Shown in pieces: positions 37,392 to 46,865 of a stretch of DNA of 64,000 nt. The notes under the pieces are model-generated. The model was not told where the DNA came from. It searched no databases and saw only the letters and a program-made list of their open reading frames with translations. The first letter of the stretch is position 1. Each line of letters begins with the position of its first letter. Origin of the DNA: JABAAI01 sp965261955 (lineage in GTDB: Bacteria; Spirochaetota; Leptospiria; Leptospirales; Leptonemataceae); contig CBDHEM010000071.1 of NCBI GenBank assembly GCA_965261955.1, forward strand, positions 1-64,000, read 5' to 3'. A program made the position numbers and the translations under genes.

Positions 37392-38147
37392 GTGATCCAC
37401 ATCAAAAGCAAATCAGAGATACAAAAGATGAGAGATGCCGGGAAATTAACCGCAGAAGTTCTACAAGAAATTGGACTGCGCGTGAAAGCAGGCGTTTCCA
37501 CCCTGGAATTAAACGATTTTGCTGAACACTATACCGTCATAAAGGGCGGGCGCTCGGCTCCTTTGAATTATAAGGGCTTCCCAAAAAGTATCTGTACCTC
37601 CATCAATAATGTGGTCTGTCATGGCATACCAAGTCAAAAAGATGTGCTACAAGATGGAGATATAATCAATGTGGACGTGTCCGTTATTTACAAAGAATAC
37701 CATGGAGATACATCACGCATGTTTTTTATTGGAGAAATATCAAAAGAAGTTCAGGAGCTTTTGCAAAATACGGAAAAAGCGATGTGGTGTGGTATAGAAC
37801 AAGTGAAACCGGGGCACCGTATCAACGATATTGGGGACGCTATCGATTCTTTTTTAACACCCAAAAAATATGGGATTGTCCGGGACTTTACGGGTCATGG
37901 AATAGGTCGCAATTTTCATGAAAACCCGATTGTTCCCCATTATAGCCAGAAGTCCGTTCGTGACCGTATACGCCCCGGGATGACTTTCACCATCGAACCG
38001 ATGGTCAATGCGGGCGGACGCGAAGTCGTTGTAAATGAAAAAGATGGATGGACTGTGACCACACGAGATGGCACGCTTTCCGCACAATATGAACACACGT
38101 GTCTGGTCACAGAAGATGGTTATGAAATATTGACTCTTCCGAATTGA
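37392..38147 (+). CDS. map: Type I methionine aminopeptidase
   Basis: 251 residues, GTG start with AAGAGGA upstream. The five metal ligands are visible: Asp in INVDVSV, Asp in GDTSRMF, His in TGHGIGRNFHE, Glu in TIEPM and Glu in YEHT. It removes the initiator methionine from nascent proteins and is essential in most bacteria. The N-terminus MIHIKSKSEIQKMRDAGKL is standard for the short type Ia form. It borders the cassette region on its right. Confidence 0.95.
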   Translation: MIHIKSKSEIQKMRDAGKLTAEVLQEIGLRVKAGVSTLELNDFAEHYTVIKGGRSAPLNYKGFPKSICTSINNVVCHGIPSQKDVLQDGDIINVDVSVIYKEYHGDTSRMFFIGEISKEVQELLQNTEKAMWCGIEQVKPGHRINDIGDAIDSFLTPKKYGIVRDFTGHGIGRNFHENPIVPHYSQKSVRDRIRPGMTFTIEPMVNAGGREVVVNEKDGWTVTTRDGTLSAQYEHTCLVTEDGYEILTLPN

Positions 38148-38197
38148 GAAGGGAGAAACGATAACAGAAGTTTGTACTATTTGATAAGCGACTCACA

Positions 38198-38605
38198 ATG
38201 ATGCCTCACTGGATAGCAATAATCAAAATCATCGGCATTGCGTTTGGAATAGTGATCAGCCTATGGGGACTTTTTCACCAATTACTCGTTGGTCAGGTTG
38301 CCTCTCGTCTAAAAAATATCACAGTCATAGAAATGCGAATGTTTGTAATGAGCTGGGTGGCTCAAGGTGCCTTTATTAGTTTCTGCGGGCTATTACCCTC
38401 TGCCCTTCTTTTTTTTTATGACTATGAGCAGCCTTCTGTCCAAATGACCCTCCTTCTCTGCGGGGTGGCCCTTATACTTCTTTCTGTTTATGTTTTGATT
38501 GCTGATTTTAAGCAACATATTCGTCCCTTACGTATAGGAGCTATTTTGCAACTTATCTACGGATTATATTTACTAGCCCTTACTCTGATCTCTCATCCCA
38601 ACTAG
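38198..38605 (+). CDS. Small integral membrane protein of unknown function
   Basis: 135 residues with four predicted transmembrane helices: IIGIAFGIVISLWGLFHQLL, FISFCGLLPSALLFF, LLLCGVALILLSVYVLI and IGAILQLIYGLYLLAL. No catalytic motif is recognised. It lies 50 bp after map on the same strand and probably shares its transcript. Confidence 0.55.
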   Translation: MMPHWIAIIKIIGIAFGIVISLWGLFHQLLVGQVASRLKNITVIEMRMFVMSWVAQGAFISFCGLLPSALLFFYDYEQPSVQMTLLLCGVALILLSVYVLIADFKQHIRPLRIGAILQLIYGLYLLALTLISHPN

Positions 38606-38646
38606 CCCTATCCAAAAAGAGTTTTTTTTAACCGAAAATATTTTTA

Positions 38647-39195
38647 TTGCAGTCAACTATAATGAGTTCTTTCCACTTTCATTCCACAGGCATTCAGTAC
38701 AGCCGGAAAAGTTTCTTGAAAAAAATTTTATTAGCAAAAGGGATTTCTTTTTTCACCTTTTCTTTTTTTCTAACAAACACCCAATGCCAAACAAAAAAAA
38801 CACCAAAACTAAGAGGGATCAGTAATCAAGAGTATCACAACATTCATGCTATAGGGGACATTTTTTTAAAAGATCACCCCATTACAAATTTTGATATTGG
38901 AAAGGCAATGGATGACTATATCTATGGTCATCCTCACCCTCTAGAAAACCAATCCCAACTTCATGAACTAGCTTCTTTACCATCATCTTTAGCAGCAAGC
39001 CTCATGCTAGATACCAGCTTCCAAACTTTATCCGATTTAAATCGAGAAGATAGAGAAAAGCGACTACTTGCATGGAAACAATCCAATTCAGCTCTCAAAC
39101 GGGGTCTCTACAATCTATTCCATTCTTTTTGTTTTTTTCTATTAGGAACCAGTCACGCTTATCTAGTGTATACAAAGTACAAAAATGAAAAATGA
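38647..39195 (+). CDS. Probable small subunit of the GMC oxidoreductase (gluconate dehydrogenase subunit-3-like)
   Basis: 182 residues with a Tat-like leader (YSRKSFLKKILLAKGISFFT, SRKSFLK corresponding to S-R-R-x-F-L-K with Lys in second position). A helical domain follows (AIGDIFLKDHPITNFDIGKA, REDREKRLLAW). Genes of this type usually precede membrane-bound GMC dehydrogenases and help export or electron transfer; the GMC gene follows directly. The family call is by context and general pattern. The last codons are part of a 51-bp sequence repeated at the start of the next gene. Confidence 0.5.
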   Translation: MQSTIMSSFHFHSTGIQYSRKSFLKKILLAKGISFFTFSFFLTNTQCQTKKTPKLRGISNQEYHNIHAIGDIFLKDHPITNFDIGKAMDDYIYGHPHPLENQSQLHELASLPSSLAASLMLDTSFQTLSDLNREDREKRLLAWKQSNSALKRGLYNLFHSFCFFLLGTSHAYLVYTKYKNEK

Positions 39196-39401
39196 AATCA
39201 TCACACCACTTCGTCATGTTCGTCATGCTTGTCATGGAAAAATATACATGAAAAGATACACATGAAAAGATACACATGAAAAGATACACATGGAAAGATA
39301 TACATGGAAAGATACGCAAAGAAAAATGAGTGAAGCGGGACGGTGAACGGGTATACAAAGTACAAAAATGAAAAATGAAATCATCACACCACTTCGTCAT
39401 G
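39168..39401 (+). repeat. 51-bp direct repeat flanking a short insertion at the GMC gene start
   Basis: Bases 39168-39218 and 39351-39401 are identical, covering the end of the small-subunit gene and the start codon region of the GMC gene. Between them lie units of about 15 bp (CATGAAAAGATACACATGA-like) repeated about five times. The first copy also offers an ATG but reaches a stop after about 27 codons, so the second copy is the used start. Confidence 0.8.
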
Positions 39402-40948
39402 GAAAGATACGCAAAGAGTTGCCCAACTTTTCCTCCAAAAGCACTTGGAAAATAAAAGCAGATGCCGTTGTCATTGGCTCTGGGGCGGGAGGGGCCGTGG
39501 CGACTGCGGAATTATCCAAACGAGGTTTGAGGGTTGTTTTATTGGAAGAGGGCTCTTCTTTTACTCCGTCAGATTTTACAGATGATGAACTGCTGGCTTT
39601 TTCTCGTCTCTATCGTGACGCCGGTAATATCACGGTAAAAAACTTTGGGATAAGCATACTTCAAGGACGAAGTCTTGGGGGATCAACCACAGTCAACTGG
39701 CAAACCTGCCTTTATCCACCAGATATTGTCGCCCAAGAGTGGAAGGAGCGATTTGGTTTGAGTGGTTACACCTATAAAGAAATGCTACCTTACATCGAAG
39801 AGGTGAGCCAACGTATCAATGCACATGTCGTTCCTAACAAACTGATCAATGCAAATAATCAGGTGCTTTGGAGAGGTGGACAAAAGCAAAATCTAGATAT
39901 GGAAGTACTACAAAATAATAATCGAAATTGCATTGGCCTAGGGCGTTGTGGTTTGGGATGTCCTATAAATGCGAAGCAATCTATGTTCCTCACTTATATA
40001 CCCGACGCCATTCGCACGGGTGCTACAGTCATTACAAACATGCGAGTCACAAAAATAAAAGATGGTAAACAAAAACGTATCTATGGAGAATTTTCACCGG
40101 ACCCTTATAAAAAAACACCCGCAGATATATTTGAGTATGTGGAAATAGAGGCACCTCTCGTTATATTGAGTGCAGGTGCCATAGAAGGGCCGGCACTCTT
40201 ACAACGTTCTGATTTGGGAAACGAATGGGTGGGCCGTAACTTAAAACTACATCCGACGGCTGCCATTCTCGCTCGATTTCAAAAAGAAATACACATGTAT
40301 TCTGGACCACCACAATCCGTTGTGCTTAAAGAAAAAATAGAAACACAAAAAACAAAAGGGTATGGTTTTTGGCTGGAAGTCGCTCCAGCTCGACCACCTT
40401 CAACAGCTGCTGGCATACCTTTTTACGGAAGGTCTCATTTTGATGTAATGAAAAATTATGTACACATGAATGCTGGCATTGTTCTGATCCGAGACGGAGC
40501 CGATGGAGAGACGAGAGGAAAAGTAGAATGGGAATGGGGAAAACGAAAAGTACATTATGAGCTGAGTCCCAAAGATGGAGACAATCTTCTACGTGGCATT
40601 GAAAAGCTAGCCCAAGTCCAAGCTAAGGCCGGCGCTATTGAATTAGTCTTTCCTTTTTTTGATATCGAAAAACCCCAAAGTGTCCATCCCAATAGTGATT
40701 TCTCTTGGGTGCGAAAAAAAAGCTATCAATCTGGTCATTTGAAATTATATTCGGCCCACCCCCATGGCTCCATCCAAGCTGCAAGTCATCCCAGTCAAGG
40801 AGCCATTGACCCTAATTTCAAACTTTTTGGTCACAAAAATATTTTTGTGATGGATGCCTCTTGGTATCCTACAGGACTTTCTGCCAATCCGCAACTAGCC
40901 ACCATGTCTTCTGTGTTACGATCTGTACAAAAGTTGCCACATCCATAA
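39368..40948 (+). CDS. GMC family FAD-dependent oxidoreductase
   Basis: 526 residues. The FAD-binding Rossmann motif is VVIGSGAGGAVATAELSKRG with LLEEG after it. The GMC signature GRSLGGSTTVNWQTCL follows, then a Cys-rich block NCIGLGRCGLGC typical of the long-chain alcohol oxidase/dehydrogenase branch. The C-terminal HPHGSIQAASHP ... VMDASWYPTGLSANPQLATM corresponds to the GMC C-terminal domain with the catalytic His. Substrate unknown; an alcohol or sugar is likely. Its start lies in the 51-bp duplicated sequence. Confidence 0.85.
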   Translation: MKNEIITPLRHGKIRKELPNFSSKSTWKIKADAVVIGSGAGGAVATAELSKRGLRVVLLEEGSSFTPSDFTDDELLAFSRLYRDAGNITVKNFGISILQGRSLGGSTTVNWQTCLYPPDIVAQEWKERFGLSGYTYKEMLPYIEEVSQRINAHVVPNKLINANNQVLWRGGQKQNLDMEVLQNNNRNCIGLGRCGLGCPINAKQSMFLTYIPDAIRTGATVITNMRVTKIKDGKQKRIYGEFSPDPYKKTPADIFEYVEIEAPLVILSAGAIEGPALLQRSDLGNEWVGRNLKLHPTAAILARFQKEIHMYSGPPQSVVLKEKIETQKTKGYGFWLEVAPARPPSTAAGIPFYGRSHFDVMKNYVHMNAGIVLIRDGADGETRGKVEWEWGKRKVHYELSPKDGDNLLRGIEKLAQVQAKAGAIELVFPFFDIEKPQSVHPNSDFSWVRKKSYQSGHLKLYSAHPHGSIQAASHPSQGAIDPNFKLFGHKNIFVMDASWYPTGLSANPQLATMSSVLRSVQKLPHP

Positions 40949-41081
40949 TCTGCCTCAATCTGTATCAATACGCTTGCTGTTCATAGGCTCGCCTAAAGAA
41001 ATGTACAGAAGCGATCAGGCCAAATCTCAATTTTTTGCTTCACGCTTGACTGTATGAAGGTTTCAAAATCTTTTATAACAC

Positions 41082-42488
41082 ATGAAGCACACTACAAAAT
41101 CCATGAGAATAGAAAAAGACTCTATGGGAGAAATTCAAGTACCATCTGATTGCTATTGGGGAGCCCAAACGCAGCGCTCCTTAACCAACTTCAGAATAGG
41201 AAACGACCATTTCCCAAGGGAAATGATCCGGGGTCTCGGCATCCTCAAAAAATCAGCCGCACAAGCCAACTCTGAGTTGGGAAGGCTACCCCAAGAAATC
41301 GCCTCAAAAATCATTCAGGCTGCGGAAGAAGTCATCGAAGGGAAGCTAGACGAACACTTCCCCCTTGTTGTCTGGCAGACAGGCAGTGGAACGCAAACAA
41401 ATATGAACGCAAACGAGGTTATCGCCAATCGCGCCATCGAACTATCCGGTGGTACCATCGGGAGTAAAGACCCCATTCATCCTAATGATCATGTGAATCA
41501 CGGACAAAGCTCAAACGATACCTTCCCAACGGCTATGCACATTGCCGTTGTAGAACAAGTTGTCCATCATCTTGCACCGGCTATGAAAGAAATGCAAGAA
41601 GTGTTACAAGAAAAAAGTCAAAAATTTCATGAAATTATAAAAATTGGAAGAACCCACCTGATGGATGCTACACCTCTAACACTAGGACAAGAGTTCTCTG
41701 GTTATGCGACACAGCTGACTAATAATATTCAACGCCTAGAAAGCGCCATTGAGGGAGTATATGCTCTAGCTCTAGGGGGGACGGCCGTTGGTACAGGTCT
41801 AAACACACATCCTCGCTTTCCAGAATTAGCAGCCCAAAAAATCGCGGAGCTTACAAAATTCCCCTTTGTATCGGCCCCAAATAAATTTGAAGCCCTAGCT
41901 TCTCATGGTGCACTAGTCAACTTGCATGGCAGTCTAAAAACACTAGCCTGTGATGCCATGAAAATAGCCAATGATATTCGTTGGCTCGCAAGTGGTCCAC
42001 GATGTGGTATTGGAGAAATAACAATCCCTGCAAACGAACCCGGATCATCTATTATGCCCGGTAAAGTCAATCCAACACAAAGTGAAGCCCTTACGATGGT
42101 TTGTGTACAAGTGATGGGTAATGATGTGGCCGTTAATATAGGAGCTTGCTCTGGAAACTTTGAACTCAATGTATTTAAGCCTTTGATCGTTCATAATGTC
42201 CTTTCATCAATACGTCTTTTGGGAGATGCCTGTTCTAGTTTCACTAAGCATTGTCTGATTGGTGTAGAGGCAAACAAAGACAATATACAAAAACATCTCA
42301 CAAACTCTCTCATGTTAGTCACAGCCCTAAATCCTCATATTGGCTATGATAAAGCTGCAAAAATTGCAAAGCATGCTTACGAAGAAGGAATGAGTCTCAA
42401 AAAGTCAGCCGTTGCTTTGGGTATACTAAGTGAAGATGAGTTTGAGCACTATGTACAACCTAAAGATATGATTCGATCCCAAAACTAG
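41082..42488 (+). CDS. fumC: Fumarate hydratase class II
   Basis: 468 residues with the fumarase/aspartase signature GSSIMPGKVNPTQ, the substrate-binding block TGSGTQTNMNANEVIANRA, HPNDHVNHGQSSNDTFPTA, and IKIGRTHLMDATPLTLGQEF with the catalytic region. It interconverts fumarate and malate in the TCA cycle. Met8 (MRIEKDSMGEIQVP) may be the true start, since homologues begin close to R-x-E-x-D-x-x-G-x-I-x-V-P. The alpha/beta hydrolase gene starts 21 bp after it. Confidence 0.93.
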   Translation: MKHTTKSMRIEKDSMGEIQVPSDCYWGAQTQRSLTNFRIGNDHFPREMIRGLGILKKSAAQANSELGRLPQEIASKIIQAAEEVIEGKLDEHFPLVVWQTGSGTQTNMNANEVIANRAIELSGGTIGSKDPIHPNDHVNHGQSSNDTFPTAMHIAVVEQVVHHLAPAMKEMQEVLQEKSQKFHEIIKIGRTHLMDATPLTLGQEFSGYATQLTNNIQRLESAIEGVYALALGGTAVGTGLNTHPRFPELAAQKIAELTKFPFVSAPNKFEALASHGALVNLHGSLKTLACDAMKIANDIRWLASGPRCGIGEITIPANEPGSSIMPGKVNPTQSEALTMVCVQVMGNDVAVNIGACSGNFELNVFKPLIVHNVLSSIRLLGDACSSFTKHCLIGVEANKDNIQKHLTNSLMLVTALNPHIGYDKAAKIAKHAYEEGMSLKKSAVALGILSEDEFEHYVQPKDMIRSQN

Positions 42489-42509
42489 CTTGCATTGCTT
42501 TTATAAAGT

Positions 42510-43403
42510 ATGGGAAGCTTTCTAAAAGGAAAAGAGTTTTTTCTGAATTTACAAAGTTCTCAGTTAGCTTGCCAAGCTTGGGGAGATGAAAAAGGGGAGG
42601 CTATTTTGGCTCTTCACGGTAGTTTAGATAATTCGGCTAGCTTTGATTTTTTAATACCCTCTTTACTCAAAAGTACTCCCAATCTATATATCATTGCTGT
42701 TGATTTGCCGGGGCATGGTCTGTCGGAACATATCAACAGAGATTATGGTTTTTTTTTCATGAATTATATTTCGATTTTATTTGAAATCATGGATACACTC
42801 AAATGGAAGCGTTGTATTTTACTAGGACACTCCATGGGAGCTGCTATTTCTACCATAGCGGCCGGAACTATACCAGAGCGTATTTCTCATTTGATTCTTC
42901 TCGATGCTGTGGGTCCAATTTCATTTCCGGATAGCCAAGCTCCAAATGTCTATCGTTCTTTTTTACAAAAGCAAACAGAGTATCAACAAAAAAAGAAAAA
43001 AAAAAGAATGATCAAAATAGATGCGATGACTCGTCTCAAAGCAAACATCAATCAAATTAGCAAAGAAGCTGCTCGCAAGATCGTTTCTCGGAATGCAAGC
43101 AAAAGTACGAACAAAAGGGAAGTCACTTGGGAATTGGATGAGCGTTTACAAATTCATTCTCCCATCTTCCTCACAGAAGAACAAGTGACAGCCTTTATTC
43201 AAAAAATCACGGCCCGTACTCTCATCCTCTTGGCCAAAGATGAATTCCGTCCGGGAATCACCGAAAACACAAAAAAAAACAGACTGCCTCATTTTCAATC
43301 AGTGGAGTTCCAAGCGGATATGCCGGGAGGACATCATTTCCATTTGAAAAGCCATAACGAAACAGCTAGACGCATTGTAAATTGGTTGCACACAGTACTT
43401 TAG
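42510..43403 (+). CDS. Alpha/beta hydrolase
   Basis: 297 residues. The fold markers are AILALHGSLDNSASFDFLIP (HG oxyanion motif), VDLPGHGLS, LLGHSMGAAIS (nucleophile Ser) and a C-terminal GGHHFHL with the catalytic His. A lysine-rich insertion (QQKKKKKRMIKID at about 160-173) lies in the cap region. Substrate unknown; ester or epoxide hydrolases share this pattern. Confidence 0.8.
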   Translation: MGSFLKGKEFFLNLQSSQLACQAWGDEKGEAILALHGSLDNSASFDFLIPSLLKSTPNLYIIAVDLPGHGLSEHINRDYGFFFMNYISILFEIMDTLKWKRCILLGHSMGAAISTIAAGTIPERISHLILLDAVGPISFPDSQAPNVYRSFLQKQTEYQQKKKKKRMIKIDAMTRLKANINQISKEAARKIVSRNASKSTNKREVTWELDERLQIHSPIFLTEEQVTAFIQKITARTLILLAKDEFRPGITENTKKNRLPHFQSVEFQADMPGGHHFHLKSHNETARRIVNWLHTVL

Positions 43404-43494
43404 TTGACAGGACCAAGTATAAATGTGACATAACAAATTGGCTTGCTTTTCATCTTTGGACTGATTACACTACAATTTTTTTCGTATCTTTTAA

Positions 43495-45900
43495 ATGAAT
43501 TTAGCTCCATTCCTTGATTCACTTCAGAAATCCATAAGTCGTTCTCTGTTTGATCATGACGGAGGTGATGGCAAAGGTGATGGGGAAGGTGATGGGGAAA
43601 ATTCTATTCAAAAGTGCATTACCGGACATTATTCCATACCGAGCAAGGGAGCGAACTATGTGTCTTTTCCGTTGGAACTATCCCCGCAATTACAAAAGGG
43701 ACTTATGGAAAAAGGGATTCGCTCTCTATATAAACATCAAGGGGATGCCTTTACTAAAGTATTCATAGAGAAAAAGAATATTGTTTGTGTTATACCAACA
43801 AACTCTGGTAAATCACTGACTTATCTTTTACCTATTTTTCAACATAAGATAGCCAATCCGAAAAGCCGGACCCTTTTATTTTATCCCACAAAAGCCCTTA
43901 GTCAAGATCAACAACTAGCTATCAATCATCTGAGTAAAACATCGCAACTGAATCTTTCTATTGCCACTTTCGATGAGGATACAGCTCCCAATTTACGTAA
44001 GCGCATTCGAGAAGCCGGAGATTTTGTAATCACAAATATGGATATGTTGCATAGTGGAATATTGCCCCAGCATACAAGCTGGACAAAATTTTTTGAAAAT
44101 ATAGATTTTATTGTTATAGATGAATTACACAGCTATCGAGGTATCTTTGGTAGTCATGTCGCAAACGTGTTGCGACGTTTACTCCGCATTTGTCACTTTT
44201 ATGGTAGCGATCCGCAAATCTTGGCTTGTTCAGCAACGATTGCAAATCCAATTGAGCATGCCAAAAAGTTAACAACAAAAGATTTTGAGTTAATCGATAA
44301 AGACGGAGCTCCCCACAGCCAAAAAAATATTATTTTCTATAACCCACCCCTAGAGCAGATAGAGCAAATAGAAAAAAATGAATTCAATATACGCGCTTCA
44401 GGCCTAGGGGAAGCTGTCAAATTAGGTGAAAGACTACTTAAAAATAAAATCAGCACTATTTTCTTTTGTAAAAGTCGTTTACGAGTCGAATTACTTACAA
44501 ATGCTCTCAAAGAAAGATGTGTGGCCATACAAAATCAAATTTGTTCCTATCGGGGTGGCTATCTCCCAAGCGAACGTCGCGAAATAGAAAAAGAACTATG
44601 TACGGGAAAACTTCTTGCTATAGTCAGCACAAATGCTCTAGAATTAGGAATTGATACTAGTACACTTGATGTTTCTATTAGCGTGGGACACACTGGTAGT
44701 GTTGGCTCTTTGTTGGAACAGTTTGGTCGGGTGGGACGCAATACACGTACGTCTTTTTCTATTTTAATTGCAAACTCCAGTGGAGCCGATCAATATATTA
44801 TCCAAAATCCAAAATATTTTTTGGAAAGACATTCAGAACATGCTGTCTGTAACCCAGAAAATCTTTTTATTCTAACAGACCATATAAAATGTGCCGCTTT
44901 TGAACTTCCTTTTTCACAAGAAGAAACTTTTTATGGAAGCGTACATACACAGGAGATACTGGATTATTTAACTAACGAACGAATTTTGTATAACAAGGGA
45001 AATAAGTATCATTGGCATGTAGAGGATATATACCCTGCTAGTCGCTTTAGTTTACGCTCTGGCCCACGAGAAAACTTTATGATTATTGATATTACCCAAG
45101 ATACGAAAGAAGAAGTTATAGGAGAAACGAACCTTTTTTCGGCCCCTGTTCAATTACATGAAGGGGCTATTTATATTCACCAGGGCAGGCAATATTACGT
45201 AGAGGAATTTCTTTGGGAAGATCGCCAAGCACGTGTGCGTCAAATTAACATAGACTACTATACAGATGCTGAAGAAAAATTAGAAATAGCTATATTAGAA
45301 AATATTCCTACTCACTCAAAAAAAAATGAAAATCAGCTAAAATTTTTTCAAGGAGAGCTCGCCATTAGAGTCAAAGCTGTCATATTCAAAAAACTTAAAA
45401 TTAATACAGATGAAAATTTAGGCTGGGGTGAAATAAACACTCCAGAAATAGAGATGCACACCCAAGCAGCATGGTTACTCGTTACACCACAGCACCATGT
45501 CTATCAAAAACTTTCTCCTTCCCAAGTGGGCGAATTGTTATATGGTGTGGCGTACTCTCTTAGTATAGTTGCTCCACTTTTTGTTTTATGTGATCCAAAA
45601 GATATTCGTATACGAGCCGAAGTTCGTACGAAAACTTTCCGTTTACCAGCTATCTACTGCTACGATAACTCACCGGGGGGTATGGAGCTAGCTACACGTA
45701 TATTCCAACAAATCCATCAAGTAGCCACTTCTGCAGCAGATCTAATCAAAAAGTGTCCTTGTAAAAAAGGTTGCCCTTCTTGCGTGGGCCCTCCTAAAAA
45801 AGAAATTTCTTTAAAAAAATGGTGCTTTATATTTTTGGAGTCATTAGGTACAAATGAAAAAGAAGAACGCCACATTGCCTTGCAGCAAAAAATACAGTAG
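43495..45900 (+). CDS. DEAD/DEAH helicase with C-terminal DUF1998 (MrfA/Hrq1-like)
   Basis: 801 residues. A Q-motif-like SLYKHQGDAF precedes Walker A (PTNSGKSLTYLLP, about 100-112), DELHSYRG (motif II), ACSATIANP (motif III) and QFGRVGRN (motif VI). A C-terminal region carries four cysteines, CPCKKGCPSCVGPP, that bind zinc in MrfA/YprA-type DUF1998 proteins. MrfA of Bacillus repairs mitomycin C damage; Hrq1 is the yeast relative. A GDGKGDGEGDGE tandem (12-bp units) near residues 23-35 is a slippage tract. The 3' end overlaps lipB by 47 bp. Confidence 0.85.
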   Translation: MNLAPFLDSLQKSISRSLFDHDGGDGKGDGEGDGENSIQKCITGHYSIPSKGANYVSFPLELSPQLQKGLMEKGIRSLYKHQGDAFTKVFIEKKNIVCVIPTNSGKSLTYLLPIFQHKIANPKSRTLLFYPTKALSQDQQLAINHLSKTSQLNLSIATFDEDTAPNLRKRIREAGDFVITNMDMLHSGILPQHTSWTKFFENIDFIVIDELHSYRGIFGSHVANVLRRLLRICHFYGSDPQILACSATIANPIEHAKKLTTKDFELIDKDGAPHSQKNIIFYNPPLEQIEQIEKNEFNIRASGLGEAVKLGERLLKNKISTIFFCKSRLRVELLTNALKERCVAIQNQICSYRGGYLPSERREIEKELCTGKLLAIVSTNALELGIDTSTLDVSISVGHTGSVGSLLEQFGRVGRNTRTSFSILIANSSGADQYIIQNPKYFLERHSEHAVCNPENLFILTDHIKCAAFELPFSQEETFYGSVHTQEILDYLTNERILYNKGNKYHWHVEDIYPASRFSLRSGPRENFMIIDITQDTKEEVIGETNLFSAPVQLHEGAIYIHQGRQYYVEEFLWEDRQARVRQINIDYYTDAEEKLEIAILENIPTHSKKNENQLKFFQGELAIRVKAVIFKKLKINTDENLGWGEINTPEIEMHTQAAWLLVTPQHHVYQKLSPSQVGELLYGVAYSLSIVAPLFVLCDPKDIRIRAEVRTKTFRLPAIYCYDNSPGGMELATRIFQQIHQVATSAADLIKKCPCKKGCPSCVGPPKKEISLKKWCFIFLESLGTNEKEERHIALQQKIQ

Positions 45901-46531
45901 CCACAATACTTCTCCTCATCTATCCTATGAAAAATATATTCGTCTACAAGCCGGCCTAAGAAACAAAAGACGGGAACTTCTACTCTTCTGCCAACATCCC
46001 CCGACTCTAACAGCTGGCATACAAGCCCTTCCTGAAAATCTCCTATTATCTAAACAGGAACTAACCCAAAAAAAAATAAGCCATCTAAAAGTAGACAGGG
46101 GTGGAGATTACACAGCTCATGAACCGGGACAATGCGTCATTTATCCCCATATAGACTTACGAAAAAGAGGCCTCCTTATACGTACTTTTTTACAAACCAT
46201 CACAGCCATCACAATACAAGGCCTGAAAAACATTTGGAATCTGGAAACTATATATGAACCAAATAGGCCCGGACTGTATCGTTCTTCCGATCAAGCAAAA
46301 ATTGCTTCTATAGGCTTACTCTTCAAGGGATTCTTTACTAGCTTTGGCTTAGCTTTGAATGTTTCCAATTCACTCTCTACTTTTCTTCATATCCATCCCT
46401 GTGGTCATAAAAATCTTCCTATATGCTCTGTACAAAGTTCCGGCAAGGACCCACGAAAATTAGAGCTTTTTATCAATTTTTGGGAAAATAGCTTTCAAAA
46501 TTACTTAGCATCTGAAGCAAAAGGGAAATAA
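45854..46531 (+). CDS. lipB: Octanoyl-[acyl carrier protein]-protein octanoyltransferase
   Basis: 225 residues with the LipB blocks: LLLFCQHPPTLTAGIQ, RGGDYTAHEPGQCVIYPHID (RGG-x-x-x-x-H-x-P-GQ), the catalytic Lys in AKIASIGL and the catalytic Cys in IHPCGHKN. It transfers octanoyl groups from ACP to lipoate-dependent enzyme domains. The first 20 or so residues overlap the helicase gene in another frame. A later start is possible, but no internal Met precedes the conserved region. Confidence 0.85.
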   Translation: MKKKNATLPCSKKYSSHNTSPHLSYEKYIRLQAGLRNKRRELLLFCQHPPTLTAGIQALPENLLLSKQELTQKKISHLKVDRGGDYTAHEPGQCVIYPHIDLRKRGLLIRTFLQTITAITIQGLKNIWNLETIYEPNRPGLYRSSDQAKIASIGLLFKGFFTSFGLALNVSNSLSTFLHIHPCGHKNLPICSVQSSGKDPRKLELFINFWENSFQNYLASEAKGK

Positions 46532-46598
46532 ATTTTATATTAGAGAACGACCTTTTCATCTCGAATCACAACGAATGACGATTGGACTATTACAAAAT

Positions 46599-46755
46599 AG
46601 GGACTGTTGCGAAACAAAGTGCAATAATTACAATTTAATTTGGCATTCTGCCGATAAAGGATATAAAAAGGGGGAGATAAATATATCAAATCAAGTTATG
46701 ATGAGTACAGATTAGCATAATAAAGCTACACTGTAAAGATGTTTGAATTTCCAGA
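46599..46755 (+). repeat. Composite of small-element end and dispersed repeat family 2
   Basis: GGGACTGTTGCGAAACAAAG is the left end of the small inverted-repeat family. It runs into TTGGCATTCTGCCGATAAAG and AGATAAATATATCAAATCAA, the family 2 sequence (also at 8684 and 15600). The final part, AGCATAATAAAGC...CTGTAAAG, recurs at 1366-1404. This is the most complete family 2 copy and suggests that the two families share ends. The fliD gene starts 111 bp later. Confidence 0.55.
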
Positions 46756-46865
46756 TAATTATTGATTTAACGATTGCGATATTAATCTATTCCTTTCAGA
46801 GTGCTAGAGGATGTGTTGTCAAGTGCTCTGTTTAAAAATCTGAATAACGCAACATAAGCCCCATT

